Source of the DNA: Actinomycetes bacterium
GTDB lineage: Bacteria > Actinomycetota > Actinomycetes > Propionibacteriales > Nocardioidaceae
Length of the DNA stretch: 14,810 nt
Assembly: GCA_029779385.1 (NCBI GenBank)
Contig: JAKPAQ010000333.1
Coordinates: 1 to 14,810, forward strand
Direction of reading: 5' to 3'
Shown: positions 8,616 to 14,810 of the stretch, in pieces
Layout of the letters: every line of letters begins with the position of its first letter
Numbering within the stretch: the stretch's first letter is position 1
Program-made: the position numbers and the translations under genes
Notes under the pieces: model-generated
Seen by the model: the letters and a program-made list of their open reading frames with translations, nothing else
The model's database searches: none
Told to the model about the DNA's origin: nothing

Positions 8616-10989
8616 ACAGGGTCGCGGATTGGTCGGGCAGGCCTCGACCGTCGCCGATGTGGGCATACGGGTCGACATACTTGCGCTTATCGCGTTCTGG
8701 GTTGTGTGGCCACTTCTCTTCGAGCAGAAGCCCCATGGTCGCAGCAGTGAAGACGGTTGAGAGGTGCCCGAACAGCAGACCCATCAACACCGCGATCGAG
8801 AAGTCTCTCAGCGAGTCGCCTCCCAAGACCGCCAAGGCGGCCAAGATGAACGTCGCGCCCATCGCGGTGTTTACCGTTCGCGGAATTGTCGACAAGATCG
8901 CCTCATTGACCATCTCGCGAAGTGGAATGTCAGCCGTCTGCGTTCGTTCGCGAACACGGTCAAGAACAACGATCGAGTCGTTCACGGCCAAACCGATAAT
9001 CGACAAGATTGCCGCCAAGAACACGCCATCGATCGGTTTACCCCACCAAGCGAAGACGCCAACCACAGCCAGGACCACCGACGCCATCGAGATGATGGCG
9101 GCAAGTGCCCAAGTCCAGCGGAAGCGCCATGCCAGATAGAGCATCTGTGCTGCGACGGCAATCAGGAAGGCCAAGATCGCCTTATTGCGAAGTTCCTTGC
9201 CCAAAGTCGGGTCGATGGTGTCGGACCTGACCTGAGTTGTCTCGCCGCCAACCTTGGCGATCGAAACGCGAACAGTTTCGGCCTGAGCCTCGTTGATCTT
9301 CGGCAGTCGAACGGAGATGTTCTCCTTGCCATCGCTAGATGAACTCTGAACGACGGCTTCGGGGAAGCCGGCGTTGGCTACCGCCTCGCGGGCTTGATCG
9401 GGGGAAATGATCTTGCTGGTCGAGTATTCGATCTGGCGACCGCCAGCGAACTCGACGCCAAGGTTCAAGCCCTGGACGACAATTCCAGCAATGGCAAACA
9501 CGGCAATGCCAAGCGATACAGTCACCCACATGCCCGCCCGGCGGACGAGGTAAGGACCGTGGTTGTTGAGCCAGCGGCGAACGCCCGAAATGCCAGCGAT
9601 GCCCGATACTTGTGGGTGCTGTCGGATCCAGCGGCGCTTGACCAGCCACTCGGTTAGCCAACGGGCTACGACCAAGGCGGAGAACATCGAGGCCAAAACA
9701 CCGATGGTAAGTGTGACGCCGAAGCCCTTTACCGGCCCAGAAGCCAGCCAGAACAACAGCATCGCCGCGATGATCGTGGTGACGTTAGAGTCAATAATTG
9801 CCGACCACGCTTTTGAAAAGCCGGTTGTCAGTGCCGACAGGAGGCCAGCGGATGGATTCTCGTGGTACTCCTCGCGTGCTCTCTCATAAACAAGCACGTT
9901 CGCGTCGATAGCCAAACCGATGGCCAAGACGAAACCGGCCAAGCCAGGCAAGGTAAGCGTCGCCCCGAGAGCAACGAGGATGCTGTAGGACAGCAGGCTG
10001 TAGACGCACAGGGCGATCGTGGCCATCACGCCGGTGAGGCGATAAATGAAAATGATGAACAGGCCGGTTAGTGCCAAGCCGATAATCGAGGCTTGGATGG
10101 AGGCATCAATTGCTGCCGCACCAAGCGTCGGTCCAACAGTCCTCTGGTCGATGATCTTGACCGGGACCGGCAGTGCGCCACCCTTGATCAGGACCGCAAG
10201 ATCATCAGCCTCGGCCTGAGTGAAGTTACCGGTGATGCTGGTGCTATTGCCGCCGCCAGAACTACACATTTCACTCACGATTGAGGGCGAGGAGATGATC
10301 TCGCCATCTAGCACGATCGCGATTCGGTTGCTGCCGGCCTGGTTAGCGCAAGCCGAGGAGACTAGACCCTTCCACGGATCTCGGCCTTCCTTGTTGAACT
10401 TGACGTTGACAACACGCTCGCCGAGGCTGTCTTGCGGAACCGCAGACTCCGCGTCGCTGATGCCGTTGCCGTCGAAGGCGATCTTGCCCAGCAGCAGGTT
10501 TTGGCCACTTTCGTCGGGCAGAATAACTTCGCCCTCGCCAGCCTTTTGCCCTTCGGCCGCAGGTGACATGACTTCGCGGAACTCCAAGGTTGCCGTCTGG
10601 CCGACAACTTCGGCAGCCTTCGCTGGATCCTGGACGTCAGGAAGTTCTACGATGATCCGGTTTTCCCCGGTCCGCGCCAGCGTTGGTTCAGACACACCAA
10701 GCGCGTCAACTCGCCCGCGCAGAACTTCAACTGCTCGATCGGTGGCGGCCGCGTCAGCCTTAACTCGGTCGGTGGATTGTGCTTCGAGGGTGATCTGGGT
10801 GCCACCACGCAAATCGAGGCCGAGGCTCGGCTTCATCTGCCACGCGACAAGCGCGGCGATGGCAATAACCAGCACCGAGGCGATCCCGCGATAAAGGTTG
10901 TCGCGTGAGCCCGCCGGGACCGGCTTACGGGGCTTCTTCGCCTTTGGCTTTTTGGGCTTCTTCGAACTGTCGGACTTCTTGAGGGGCAT
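8614..10989 (-). CDS. secDF: fused protein translocase subunit SecD-SecF
   Basis: SecDF uses the proton gradient to help pull exported proteins through SecYEG from the outer side of the membrane. The 791-aa chain contains both halves. SecD: a Lys/Pro-rich cytosolic N-terminus (1-29), TM1 (31-50), the LGLDLRGGTQITLE motif (56-69), a large external P1 domain (about 70-290) and TMs 2-6, with the proton-path Asp362 in GLAIDANVLVYERARE. SecF: TM7 (about 486-506), GVEFAGGRQIEY (the SecF GIDFTGG motif), a smaller external domain, and TMs 8-12 with Asp671 in GLAVNDSIVVLDRVRE. A basic linker (450-485) joins them. Most actinobacteria I know have separate secD and secF next to yajC; the fusion is as in Bacillus. 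ATG 10989 has a weak GAGAG upstream. Part of the right-to-left operon. Confidence 0.95.
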   Translation of the reverse strand: MPLKKSDSSKKPKKPKAKKPRKPVPAGSRDNLYRGIASVLVIAIAALVAWQMKPSLGLDLRGGTQITLEAQSTDRVKADAAATDRAVEVLRGRVDALGVSEPTLARTGENRIIVELPDVQDPAKAAEVVGQTATLEFREVMSPAAEGQKAGEGEVILPDESGQNLLLGKIAFDGNGISDAESAVPQDSLGERVVNVKFNKEGRDPWKGLVSSACANQAGSNRIAIVLDGEIISSPSIVSEMCSSGGGNSTSITGNFTQAEADDLAVLIKGGALPVPVKIIDQRTVGPTLGAAAIDASIQASIIGLALTGLFIIFIYRLTGVMATIALCVYSLLSYSILVALGATLTLPGLAGFVLAIGLAIDANVLVYERAREEYHENPSAGLLSALTTGFSKAWSAIIDSNVTTIIAAMLLFWLASGPVKGFGVTLTIGVLASMFSALVVARWLTEWLVKRRWIRQHPQVSGIAGISGVRRWLNNHGPYLVRRAGMWVTVSLGIAVFAIAGIVVQGLNLGVEFAGGRQIEYSTSKIISPDQAREAVANAGFPEAVVQSSSSDGKENISVRLPKINEAQAETVRVSIAKVGGETTQVRSDTIDPTLGKELRNKAILAFLIAVAAQMLYLAWRFRWTWALAAIISMASVVLAVVGVFAWWGKPIDGVFLAAILSIIGLAVNDSIVVLDRVRERTQTADIPLREMVNEAILSTIPRTVNTAMGATFILAALAVLGGDSLRDFSIAVLMGLLFGHLSTVFTAATMGLLLEEKWPHNPERDKRKYVDPYAHIGDGRGLPDQSATL

Positions 10990-11006
10990 GGCTGTCTCTC
11001 GGGTTG

Positions 11007-11024
11007 CGCGGACAGTCGTCCGCG
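11007..11024 (-). promoter_or_regulatory. perfect 7-bp hairpin in the secDF leader
   Basis: CGCGGAC, a 4-nt loop, then GTCCGCG: a complete 7-bp stem ending 18 nt before the secDF ATG, inside the 61-nt gap after the upstream 116-aa gene. It lacks a following U tract in the direction of transcription, so it is not a standard terminator. It could block an RNase, tune secDF translation, or be incidental. Confidence 0.45.
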
Positions 11025-11050
11025 AGGTCTGCTCTGGGCGTTGAGGTAGT

Positions 11051-11401
11051 TCAGCGCAGTGGAGGGGCGCGGCCGAAAACGGCCGCAGAAATCGTTTCGC
11101 GTCGCGAAGTCAGCCAAACAAGAAGTGCGAACAGAAGCAGCGTCGGCAGGGCCGAAAAACTTGTTGACAAGATCGCGGGTGATTCAACTGCGAGTTTGTG
11201 GTGATCGTCGGCGGTAGGAGCACCTAGCGTCGCCCGGTGCTGGCCAGAGGCGTCAGCAGGATCTGAGACCGTCGCAGTTTGAGTACGTTGGCTTTCGCCT
11301 CGACCGATTGATGCCGCGCTAAAAAGCGCCACCACGCCGGCCAGTAGCACGGCAAGCAGCGTTGCGACGATGGGTCGCAATCGGTGGGCGGTCAAGATCA
11401 C
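11051..11401 (-). CDS. small two-helix membrane protein upstream of secDF
   Basis: I do not recognise a family. The 116-aa protein has a hydrophobic N-terminal helix (about 8-32, after HRLRP), a hydrophilic stretch rich in Thr, Ala, His and Asp (33-72), a second membrane helix (about 80-98, LPTLLLFALLVWL) and a short basic C-terminus (SRRETISAAVFGRAPPLR). Predicted topology is both ends inside with a short external loop; the first helix could instead be a signal peptide (LFSAASIG). It starts at GTG 11401 without a Shine-Dalgarno but with a -10 box 6 nt upstream. It is the first gene of the secDF operon. Its position recalls yajC in other genomes, but it is not YajC-like in sequence: YajC has one helix and a beta-rich tail. 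Reality of the gene is supported by the promoter geometry and the operon position. Confidence 0.65.
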   Translation of the reverse strand: MILTAHRLRPIVATLLAVLLAGVVALFSAASIGRGESQRTQTATVSDPADASGQHRATLGAPTADDHHKLAVESPAILSTSFSALPTLLLFALLVWLTSRRETISAAVFGRAPPLR

Positions 11402-11407
11402 TTGGCG

Positions 11408-11436
11408 AGTGTAACGGCTTTAGGCCGATCTGTAGA
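11408..11436 (-). promoter_or_regulatory. leaderless promoter of the secDF-cbs-metB operon
   Basis: On the minus strand TCTACA (11431-11436, 4 of 6 matches to TTGACA) is separated by 17 nt from TACACT (11408-11413), followed by 6 nt and the GTG at 11401. This is the best complete promoter in the window and would make the first base of the GTG the transcription start. Confidence 0.6.
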
Positions 11437-11437
11437 T

Positions 11438-11519
11438 GCGCCGGGTCGGGAAGCGCCTCACGGCGCGTGGCCGCTCGTAGCGGCTAATTTTGGGACCCGG
11501 GGCTACCGCGACCCGGCGC
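11438..11519. other. structured intergenic element, candidate ncRNA or attenuator
   Basis: Within a 148-nt gap, an 11-bp perfect inverted repeat (GCGCCGGGTCG at 11438-11448, CGACCCGGCGC at 11509-11519) encloses two further perfect hairpins: GCGCC/GGCGC (11453-11466, 4-nt loop, GTGA on the minus strand) and GCCGCT/AGCGGC (11470-11484, 3-nt loop). The whole folds into a multi-branched junction. The sequence GACCCGG also occurs at 11494-11500, so the left arm has two competing partners. No open frame crosses it and no U tract follows either end. It starts 31 nt beyond the stop of the 196-aa gene and ends next to the -35 box of the operon. It does not fit SRP RNA, tRNA, or the riboswitch classes I know. 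Strand is not certain: a G-U pair extends the second hairpin only on the plus strand. Confidence 0.5.
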
Positions 11520-11549
11520 TCGATAAAGAGTAGACGATTCGCAAAACAA

Positions 11550-12140
11550 TTAATGCAGTTCCCCGAGGCGTTCTAACTCTGCGGCACGCCGCAGATGGCT
11601 GGCCGTATCCATCAGTCGCGCGGCGCTGGCCGTGTCGGTTCCTTCAGTTTGGCTACGGCCGACACCGACGATGTGGCAGAAAGCCGCCGCGCGGTCCAAG
11701 GCGACATCAAAATCTGGACTCAGCAGGCCGCGGATCACCGTGTCGGCCAACTCCATCACCTCGTTCGGTCCCGGCGGATCAACGACTCCCGCGAGCACCT
11801 CATCGACTGGGGCGAAGGATCGTCCGGTCTCGAACTCGCGTGCTGCTTGGACGGGGTTTCGCCGAACCCAAGTGCGCAATACGTACAACCGCCAAAGAGC
11901 GCCGGCGACTGATTCGGCCGGAGCCTGTGACCAAAGCTCAGCGATTACCGCTAGGCCTTCAGTGTCGGCCAAGTGGACGACCCGGTCGACTAGTTCCTGA
12001 TCTGTGCTCCCGGCAGCGCCACGAACCAGCAGATGGGCGATGCGATGGCCTGCGGCGGTGCGTTCGGCCGGATCGTCACCGCCAGCAAGTGCTTCAATCT
12101 TCGCGGCGCCCGGCATTGAGGGACGCGAAAAATCAGCCAT
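11550..12140 (-). CDS. conserved-looking actinobacterial protein of unknown function
   Basis: I cannot assign a function. The 196-aa protein is soluble, Ala/Leu/Glu/Arg-rich and probably all-helical, with no signal peptide or membrane segment. The clearest block is LWRLYVLRTWVRRNP (about 82-96), then a segment around FAPVDEVLAGVVDPPGPNEV (about 109-128) and DFDVALDRAAAFCHIVGVGR (about 142-161). I recall similar proteins in Streptomyces with RLYxLRxWVRRDP and AAAFC blocks, carried only as hypothetical proteins. No catalytic motif is visible. It lies 49 nt after ribonuclease D on the same strand. The ATG at 12140 has a TAGGCT -10 box 6 nt upstream and no strong Shine-Dalgarno, so it may have its own leaderless promoter. 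The structured element follows its stop. Confidence 0.8.
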   Translation of the reverse strand: MADFSRPSMPGAAKIEALAGGDDPAERTAAGHRIAHLLVRGAAGSTDQELVDRVVHLADTEGLAVIAELWSQAPAESVAGALWRLYVLRTWVRRNPVQAAREFETGRSFAPVDEVLAGVVDPPGPNEVMELADTVIRGLLSPDFDVALDRAAAFCHIVGVGRSQTEGTDTASAARLMDTASHLRRAAELERLGELH

Positions 12141-12146
12141 GAATCC

Positions 12147-12152
12147 AGCCTA
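12147..12152 (-). promoter_or_regulatory. -10 box of a leaderless promoter for the 196-aa protein
   Basis: TAGGCT on the minus strand, then GGATTC (6 nt) and ATG at 12140. No clear -35 hexamer. Same geometry as at the SbcD-like, DUF3000 and two-helix protein genes. Confidence 0.45.
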
Positions 12153-12189
12153 ACCCGGGGCTGTAACCAAATTAGGGGGAAGGTAATAG

Positions 12190-13449
12190 TCAGGATTTAG
12201 GATCGATCAACGCGGCGAAGATTGGCCCGGCGACAAGGTCGAGTTGCCACGGTCTGGCTCCGGCCTCGGCGAGGAACTGGGCGACTATCGAATCGGAGAG
12301 TTCGGTCGGTGGCTGCCAAGCCAAGGCGCGAACCGGAGTTGGAGCAATCAAGTTCTCGGCAGGCAGGTTTTTTTGGGTCGCAATTTCGGAAATCGACTCG
12401 CGCACTCGAGCTAATCGAGCCGCGGCCACGGGATCCTTGTCGCCCCAAGCGCGGGCGGGGGGAGGGCCGTCGGTTTTTTGCCCTGAAGTTGGTAATTCTG
12501 TTTCGTCGAGAGCTTGGCCGCGTTCGATCGCGGCGAACCACTCGTCGAGGTACCGTCGGTGTCCCCGGCGCTGCATCGTCCTGTCCGATTTGAGCGCGCC
12601 AACTGTCGCCGGTGGGCCGAGCGCCAAGGCCACGATCGAGGCATCAGGCAGAATCCGGCCCGGCGTGACGTCCAAGTTGGCGGCAAGCTCATTTCGGGTC
12701 GTCCACAATTCACGAACGATCGCCAGTGCTCGGCGACTGCGGATTTTGTGGATGCCAGAGGTGCGCCGCCACGGGTCGCGCCGTTCGGGCGGGCCGGTGA
12801 AATCGAGTAAGGCGTCAAAGTCCTGGCGGGCCCAATCGAGCTTTCCGGCAGAATCTAGGTCGGCAGTGACAGCGTCTCGAAGTTCGACGAGGACCTCAAC
12901 GTCTAGCGCGGCGTATTCCAGCCATGGGTCAGGAAGCGGACGAGTAGACCAATCGGCCGCGGAATATTCCTTGGCCAGGCTCATCGAAAGATAGTGCTCA
13001 ACTAGTGATGCCAAGCCGACCTTGGGAAGGTTCAGCAGACGCCCAGCAAGTTCGGTGTCAAAAAGAGAATGAGGGCGTAGACCAACCTCGGCCAAACAAG
13101 GCAGGTCTTGGGTGGCCGCGTGCAAAATCCATTCGGCGTCGCCAAAGGCGTCACCCAGTTCGTGAAGATCATCAAAAGCCGTGGGGTCGACCATCCAAGT
13201 TCCGGCGCCTTCGCGGCGGATTTGGACCAAGTAGGCGCGTTGGGAGTAGCGGTAACCAGACGCTCTTTCGGCGTCGAGTGCGATCGGGCCCTCGCCGAGA
13301 GCGATTTCGGCGCATGCCTTGGCCAACTCGTCTTCGGTATCGACGACCGGACGAATGTGTTCGCGAAGGCCTAGTCGCGGAAGGACCGGCACGACCGGTT
13401 CGGCGTCCTGCGGGGGACTCGCTTCGGGCTGTTCAGCTTCGGTGGTCAA
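12190..13449 (-). CDS. rnd: ribonuclease D (3'-5' exoribonuclease, DEDDy)
   Basis: A 419-aa exonuclease that trims RNA 3' ends such as tRNA precursors. The DEDDy catalytic set is complete: Exo I ALDAER (Asp59, Glu61), Exo II HAATQDLPCL (Asp115), and Exo III YAALD (Tyr179, Asp183). An HRDC domain (about 235-310) follows, then a C-terminal region (about 310-419) ending in FAALIDPKS. The first ~25 residues are Pro/Glu-rich and likely disordered. The start is TTG 13449, whose bases overlap the stop of the DUF3000 gene (TTGA); AGGAGG lies 11 nt upstream (13461-13466). A longer open frame to 13533 only reads antisense-like sequence over DUF3000. The order hemE, DUF3000, rnd is conserved in actinobacteria (compare Rv2678c-Rv2681). 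Confidence 0.94.
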   Translation of the reverse strand: MTTEAEQPEASPPQDAEPVVPVLPRLGLREHIRPVVDTEDELAKACAEIALGEGPIALDAERASGYRYSQRAYLVQIRREGAGTWMVDPTAFDDLHELGDAFGDAEWILHAATQDLPCLAEVGLRPHSLFDTELAGRLLNLPKVGLASLVEHYLSMSLAKEYSAADWSTRPLPDPWLEYAALDVEVLVELRDAVTADLDSAGKLDWARQDFDALLDFTGPPERRDPWRRTSGIHKIRSRRALAIVRELWTTRNELAANLDVTPGRILPDASIVALALGPPATVGALKSDRTMQRRGHRRYLDEWFAAIERGQALDETELPTSGQKTDGPPPARAWGDKDPVAAARLARVRESISEIATQKNLPAENLIAPTPVRALAWQPPTELSDSIVAQFLAEAGARPWQLDLVAGPIFAALIDPKS

Positions 13450-14024
13450 CGACCCGCACGCCTCCTGGTGAGCGGCACAACGCCGGGAGCCAAGGGCGGC
13501 AGGCCCGCAAGTTTGCCGAGAAGTTCCATCCAAGCGCCAGCGTGGCTCTCCAGCGAACCGTCAGGCGTCCAAGAAGCCCGCACCTCGATCTGGGCAGTCG
13601 CTTCATCATCAACCATCGTGCCAAAAGACTCTGACCGAACGACGGTGATGCTGCCGGCTTCACTGCGGTGGGTTGCGCCAGCGTCGTCAAGGGCATCAGT
13701 GAGCCAACTCCAGCCGACTTCGGTGATTAGTGGATCAGTCGCCATTTCGTGTTCGATTTCGGCACGGGCGAAGGTGACGCAGCGGAAGGTGCCGTTCCAA
13801 GCATCGTTGCCAGCCGGGTCATGCAGCACGATGAACCGGCCGGTGCCGAGTTCGGCGCCGCCGACGACAACGTCGGCTGTCATGGCGTAGGCCCACGGAG
13901 CGATTCGCTGTGGCGGGGGCATCTCGCCGATTTCTAGTTCGGGCCGCGCGATGGCGCGCTTGACTTCATCGACGGCCCGCGAGAACGGTGCCGGGATGCC
14001 TTCTAGATTCGTTCGGGCGCCCAC
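13446..14024 (-). CDS. DUF3000 family protein
   Basis: A 192-aa soluble protein matching, from memory, the actinobacterial DUF3000 family: [12 protein letters not shown] near the N-terminus, [13 protein letters not shown] (about 36-48), [18 protein letters not shown] (64-81), the block [20 protein letters not shown] (about 95-114), and [10 protein letters not shown] followed by [13 protein letters not shown] near the end. The function of the family is unknown. It sits between divergent hemE and ribonuclease D, as in mycobacteria and Streptomyces, and its stop overlaps the rnd start, so the two are translationally coupled. The start is GTG 14024, with a TAAACT -10 box exactly 6 nt upstream and no Shine-Dalgarno. 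Confidence 0.88.
   Translation of the reverse strand: MGARTNLEGIPAPFSRAVDEVKRAIARPELEIGEMPPPQRIAPWAYAMTADVVVGGAELGTGRFIVLHDPAGNDAWNGTFRCVTFARAEIEHEMATDPLITEVGWSWLTDALDDAGATHRSEAGSITVVRSESFGTMVDDEATAQIEVRASWTPDGSLESHAGAWMELLGKLAGLPPLAPGVVPLTRRRAGR
13461..13466 (-). promoter_or_regulatory. Shine-Dalgarno AGGAGG for rnd
   Basis: Perfect AGGAGG on the minus strand, 11 nt before the TTG start of ribonuclease D. The spacing is slightly long. It lies within the last codons of the DUF3000 gene and supports the TTG start over any upstream codon. Confidence 0.65.
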
Positions 14025-14030
14025 AACGCG

Positions 14031-14036
14031 AGTTTA
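14031..14036 (-). promoter_or_regulatory. -10 box of a leaderless promoter for DUF3000-rnd
   Basis: TAAACT on the minus strand followed by CGCGTT (6 nt) and GTG at 14024. It would start the DUF3000-rnd transcript on the first base of the GTG. No -35 consensus is seen. Confidence 0.55.
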
Positions 14037-14058
14037 GGCATGGGAAATGGGGCGACGC

Positions 14059-14080
14059 TGGCAGACACGCAGGTCTGTCA
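14059..14080. promoter_or_regulatory. operator-like inverted repeat before hemE
   Basis: TGGCAGAC, 6 nt, GTCTGTCA: half-sites match at 7 of 8 positions. It lies in the 66-nt divergent region between hemE and DUF3000 and overlaps the first 2 nt of the hemE -10-like box. A dimeric regulator bound here would be placed to control hemE. Confidence 0.4.
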
Positions 14081-14084
14081 GACT
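14079..14084 (+). promoter_or_regulatory. -10-like box before hemE
   Basis: CAGACT followed by CATCGG (6 nt) and the GTG at 14091. It keeps the A at position 2 and T at position 6 but lacks the first T, so it is the weaker member of this promoter group. No Shine-Dalgarno is seen. Confidence 0.35.
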
Positions 14085-14090
14085 CATCGG

Positions 14091-14810
14091 GTGAGCACCC
14101 AATCAGACATCGCCGCCGCAAACCCGACCAGCGCCAGTCCATTTCTGCAGGCCTGCCGCGGTGAAAAGCCAGCGCACACCCCGGTTTGGTTCATGCGCCA
14201 AGCTGGCCGGTCTCTGCCGGAGTATTTGCGGGTTCGCGAAGGCGTCCCGATGCTGGAATCTTGTTTCCAGACCGACCTGGTCGTGGAAATCACCATGCAA
14301 CCGGTGCGCCGACATCGGGTAGACGCGGCGATCTTATTCTCAGACATCGTCGTTCCGCTCAAGGCGATCGGGGTCGATTTGGACATCATTGCCGGCACGG
14401 GCCCGGTAATCGCTGAGCCGGTCTCCCAAATTTCGCAGGTAGATCAACTACGAGACTTGGAACCAGATGATGTCCGGCCGATAACCGATGCTGTCGCCGC
14501 GTTGGTGTGCGAGTTGGGGCGAACGCCGTTGATTGGGTTTGCCGGTGCTCCGTTCACCCTGGCGTCCTACTTGATCGAAGGTGGCCCGTCGCGTGACCAC
14601 CGGCGAACCAAGCAACTGATGTATTCCAACCCCGAACTTTGGCATTCGCTGCTGGATCGCATCGGTCAGCTAGCTGCGCAGTTTTTGCGACTACAGGTTG
14701 AGGCTGGTGCGTCGGCGATCCAATTGTTTGACTCGTGGGCCGGCGCGCTTTCGCCGGCCGACTACGACACCTATGTTCGGCCACATTCAACGGCCGTACT
14801 GTCGGCGGTC
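14091..14810 (+). CDS. hemE: uroporphyrinogen decarboxylase, N-terminal part
   Basis: HemE decarboxylates uroporphyrinogen III to coproporphyrinogen III in haem synthesis. The first 240 residues are present; the window cuts the gene (the family is about 340-360 aa). Key motifs: [10 protein letters not shown] (31-40) with substrate-binding Arg36 and Arg40, then SLPEY, where Ser41 stands in for the more usual Tyr; ILFSDIVVP with catalytic Asp85; and [17 protein letters not shown] (about 154-170) with the active-site Tyr. The N-terminus (about 16 residues before PFLQACRGE) is longer than in E. coli but usual for actinobacteria. The start is GTG 14091, without a Shine-Dalgarno and 6 nt after a -10-like box. 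It diverges from the DUF3000-rnd pair. Confidence 0.95.
   Translation, partial: MSTQSDIAAANPTSASPFLQACRGEKPAHTPVWFMRQAGRSLPEYLRVREGVPMLESCFQTDLVVEITMQPVRRHRVDAAILFSDIVVPLKAIGVDLDIIAGTGPVIAEPVSQISQVDQLRDLEPDDVRPITDAVAALVCELGRTPLIGFAGAPFTLASYLIEGGPSRDHRRTKQLMYSNPELWHSLLDRIGQLAAQFLRLQVEAGASAIQLFDSWAGALSPADYDTYVRPHSTAVLSAV

Noticed and set aside
11438..11519. SRP RNA, tRNA or a standard terminator at the palindromic element
   Set aside because: No GGAAGGAAGCA-type SRP apex, no T-loop or anticodon arm, and no U tract at either end.
13450..13533. Longer ribonuclease D start at 13533
   Set aside because: The 28 extra residues overlap the DUF3000 gene and are Cys/Arg-rich nonsense; TTG 13449 with AGGAGG upstream and TTGA overlap is better.

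Overview
This 14.8 kb window is a chromosomal segment of an actinobacterium (Actinomycetota) with moderately high GC. The assignment rests on protein content and gene order: an AdoMet-type cystathionine beta-synthase close to the mycobacterial enzyme, a DUF3000 protein next to ribonuclease D and hemE, an actinobacterial SbcCD-like nuclease/ATPase pair, and many start codons with a -10 box but no Shine-Dalgarno (leaderless mRNAs). I cannot name the genus. There is no CRISPR array, rRNA, tRNA, transposase or phage gene, and no compositional break.

Left part (1-1943): the 3' end of a queuosine-precursor transporter (+) converges on, and overlaps by 31 nt, tgt (-), the tRNA-guanine transglycosylase. 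Together they look like a queuine/queuosine salvage unit. Upstream of tgt on the same strand is a small membrane protein with a Thr/Pro-rich tail.

Middle left (1993-5717, +): an SbcD/Mre11-like metallophosphoesterase overlaps by 4 nt (ATGA) a long coiled-coil SbcC/Rad50-like ATPase. They probably form a nuclease-ATPase complex acting on DNA ends or structured DNA. The ATPase has no zinc hook; a short beta-rich segment sits at the coiled-coil apex.

Middle (5714-11401, -): a probable operon read right to left: a 116-aa two-TM protein, a fused SecD-SecF translocase subunit, a proline-rich TM2 protein, cystathionine beta-synthase, and a MetB/cystathionine gamma-lyase-type enzyme. The last two can make cysteine from homocysteine by reverse transsulfuration. 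Upstream of the operon lies a compact, strongly self-complementary intergenic element (11438-11519) that I cannot assign to a known class.

Right part (11550-14810): a 196-aa conserved-looking protein of unknown function, ribonuclease D (TTG start, coupled to the gene before it) and a DUF3000 protein, all on the minus strand. Diverging from them is hemE (+), uroporphyrinogen decarboxylase, truncated by the window edge. The hemE/DUF3000 intergenic region carries two back-to-back -10 boxes and an operator-like inverted repeat.

Most of the window is ordinary core genome. The points most worth a second look are the structured element at 11438-11519, the repeated start-codon/-10 geometry, the hookless SbcC-like ATPase with its altered nuclease partner, the SecDF fusion, and the non-canonical specificity pocket of Tgt.
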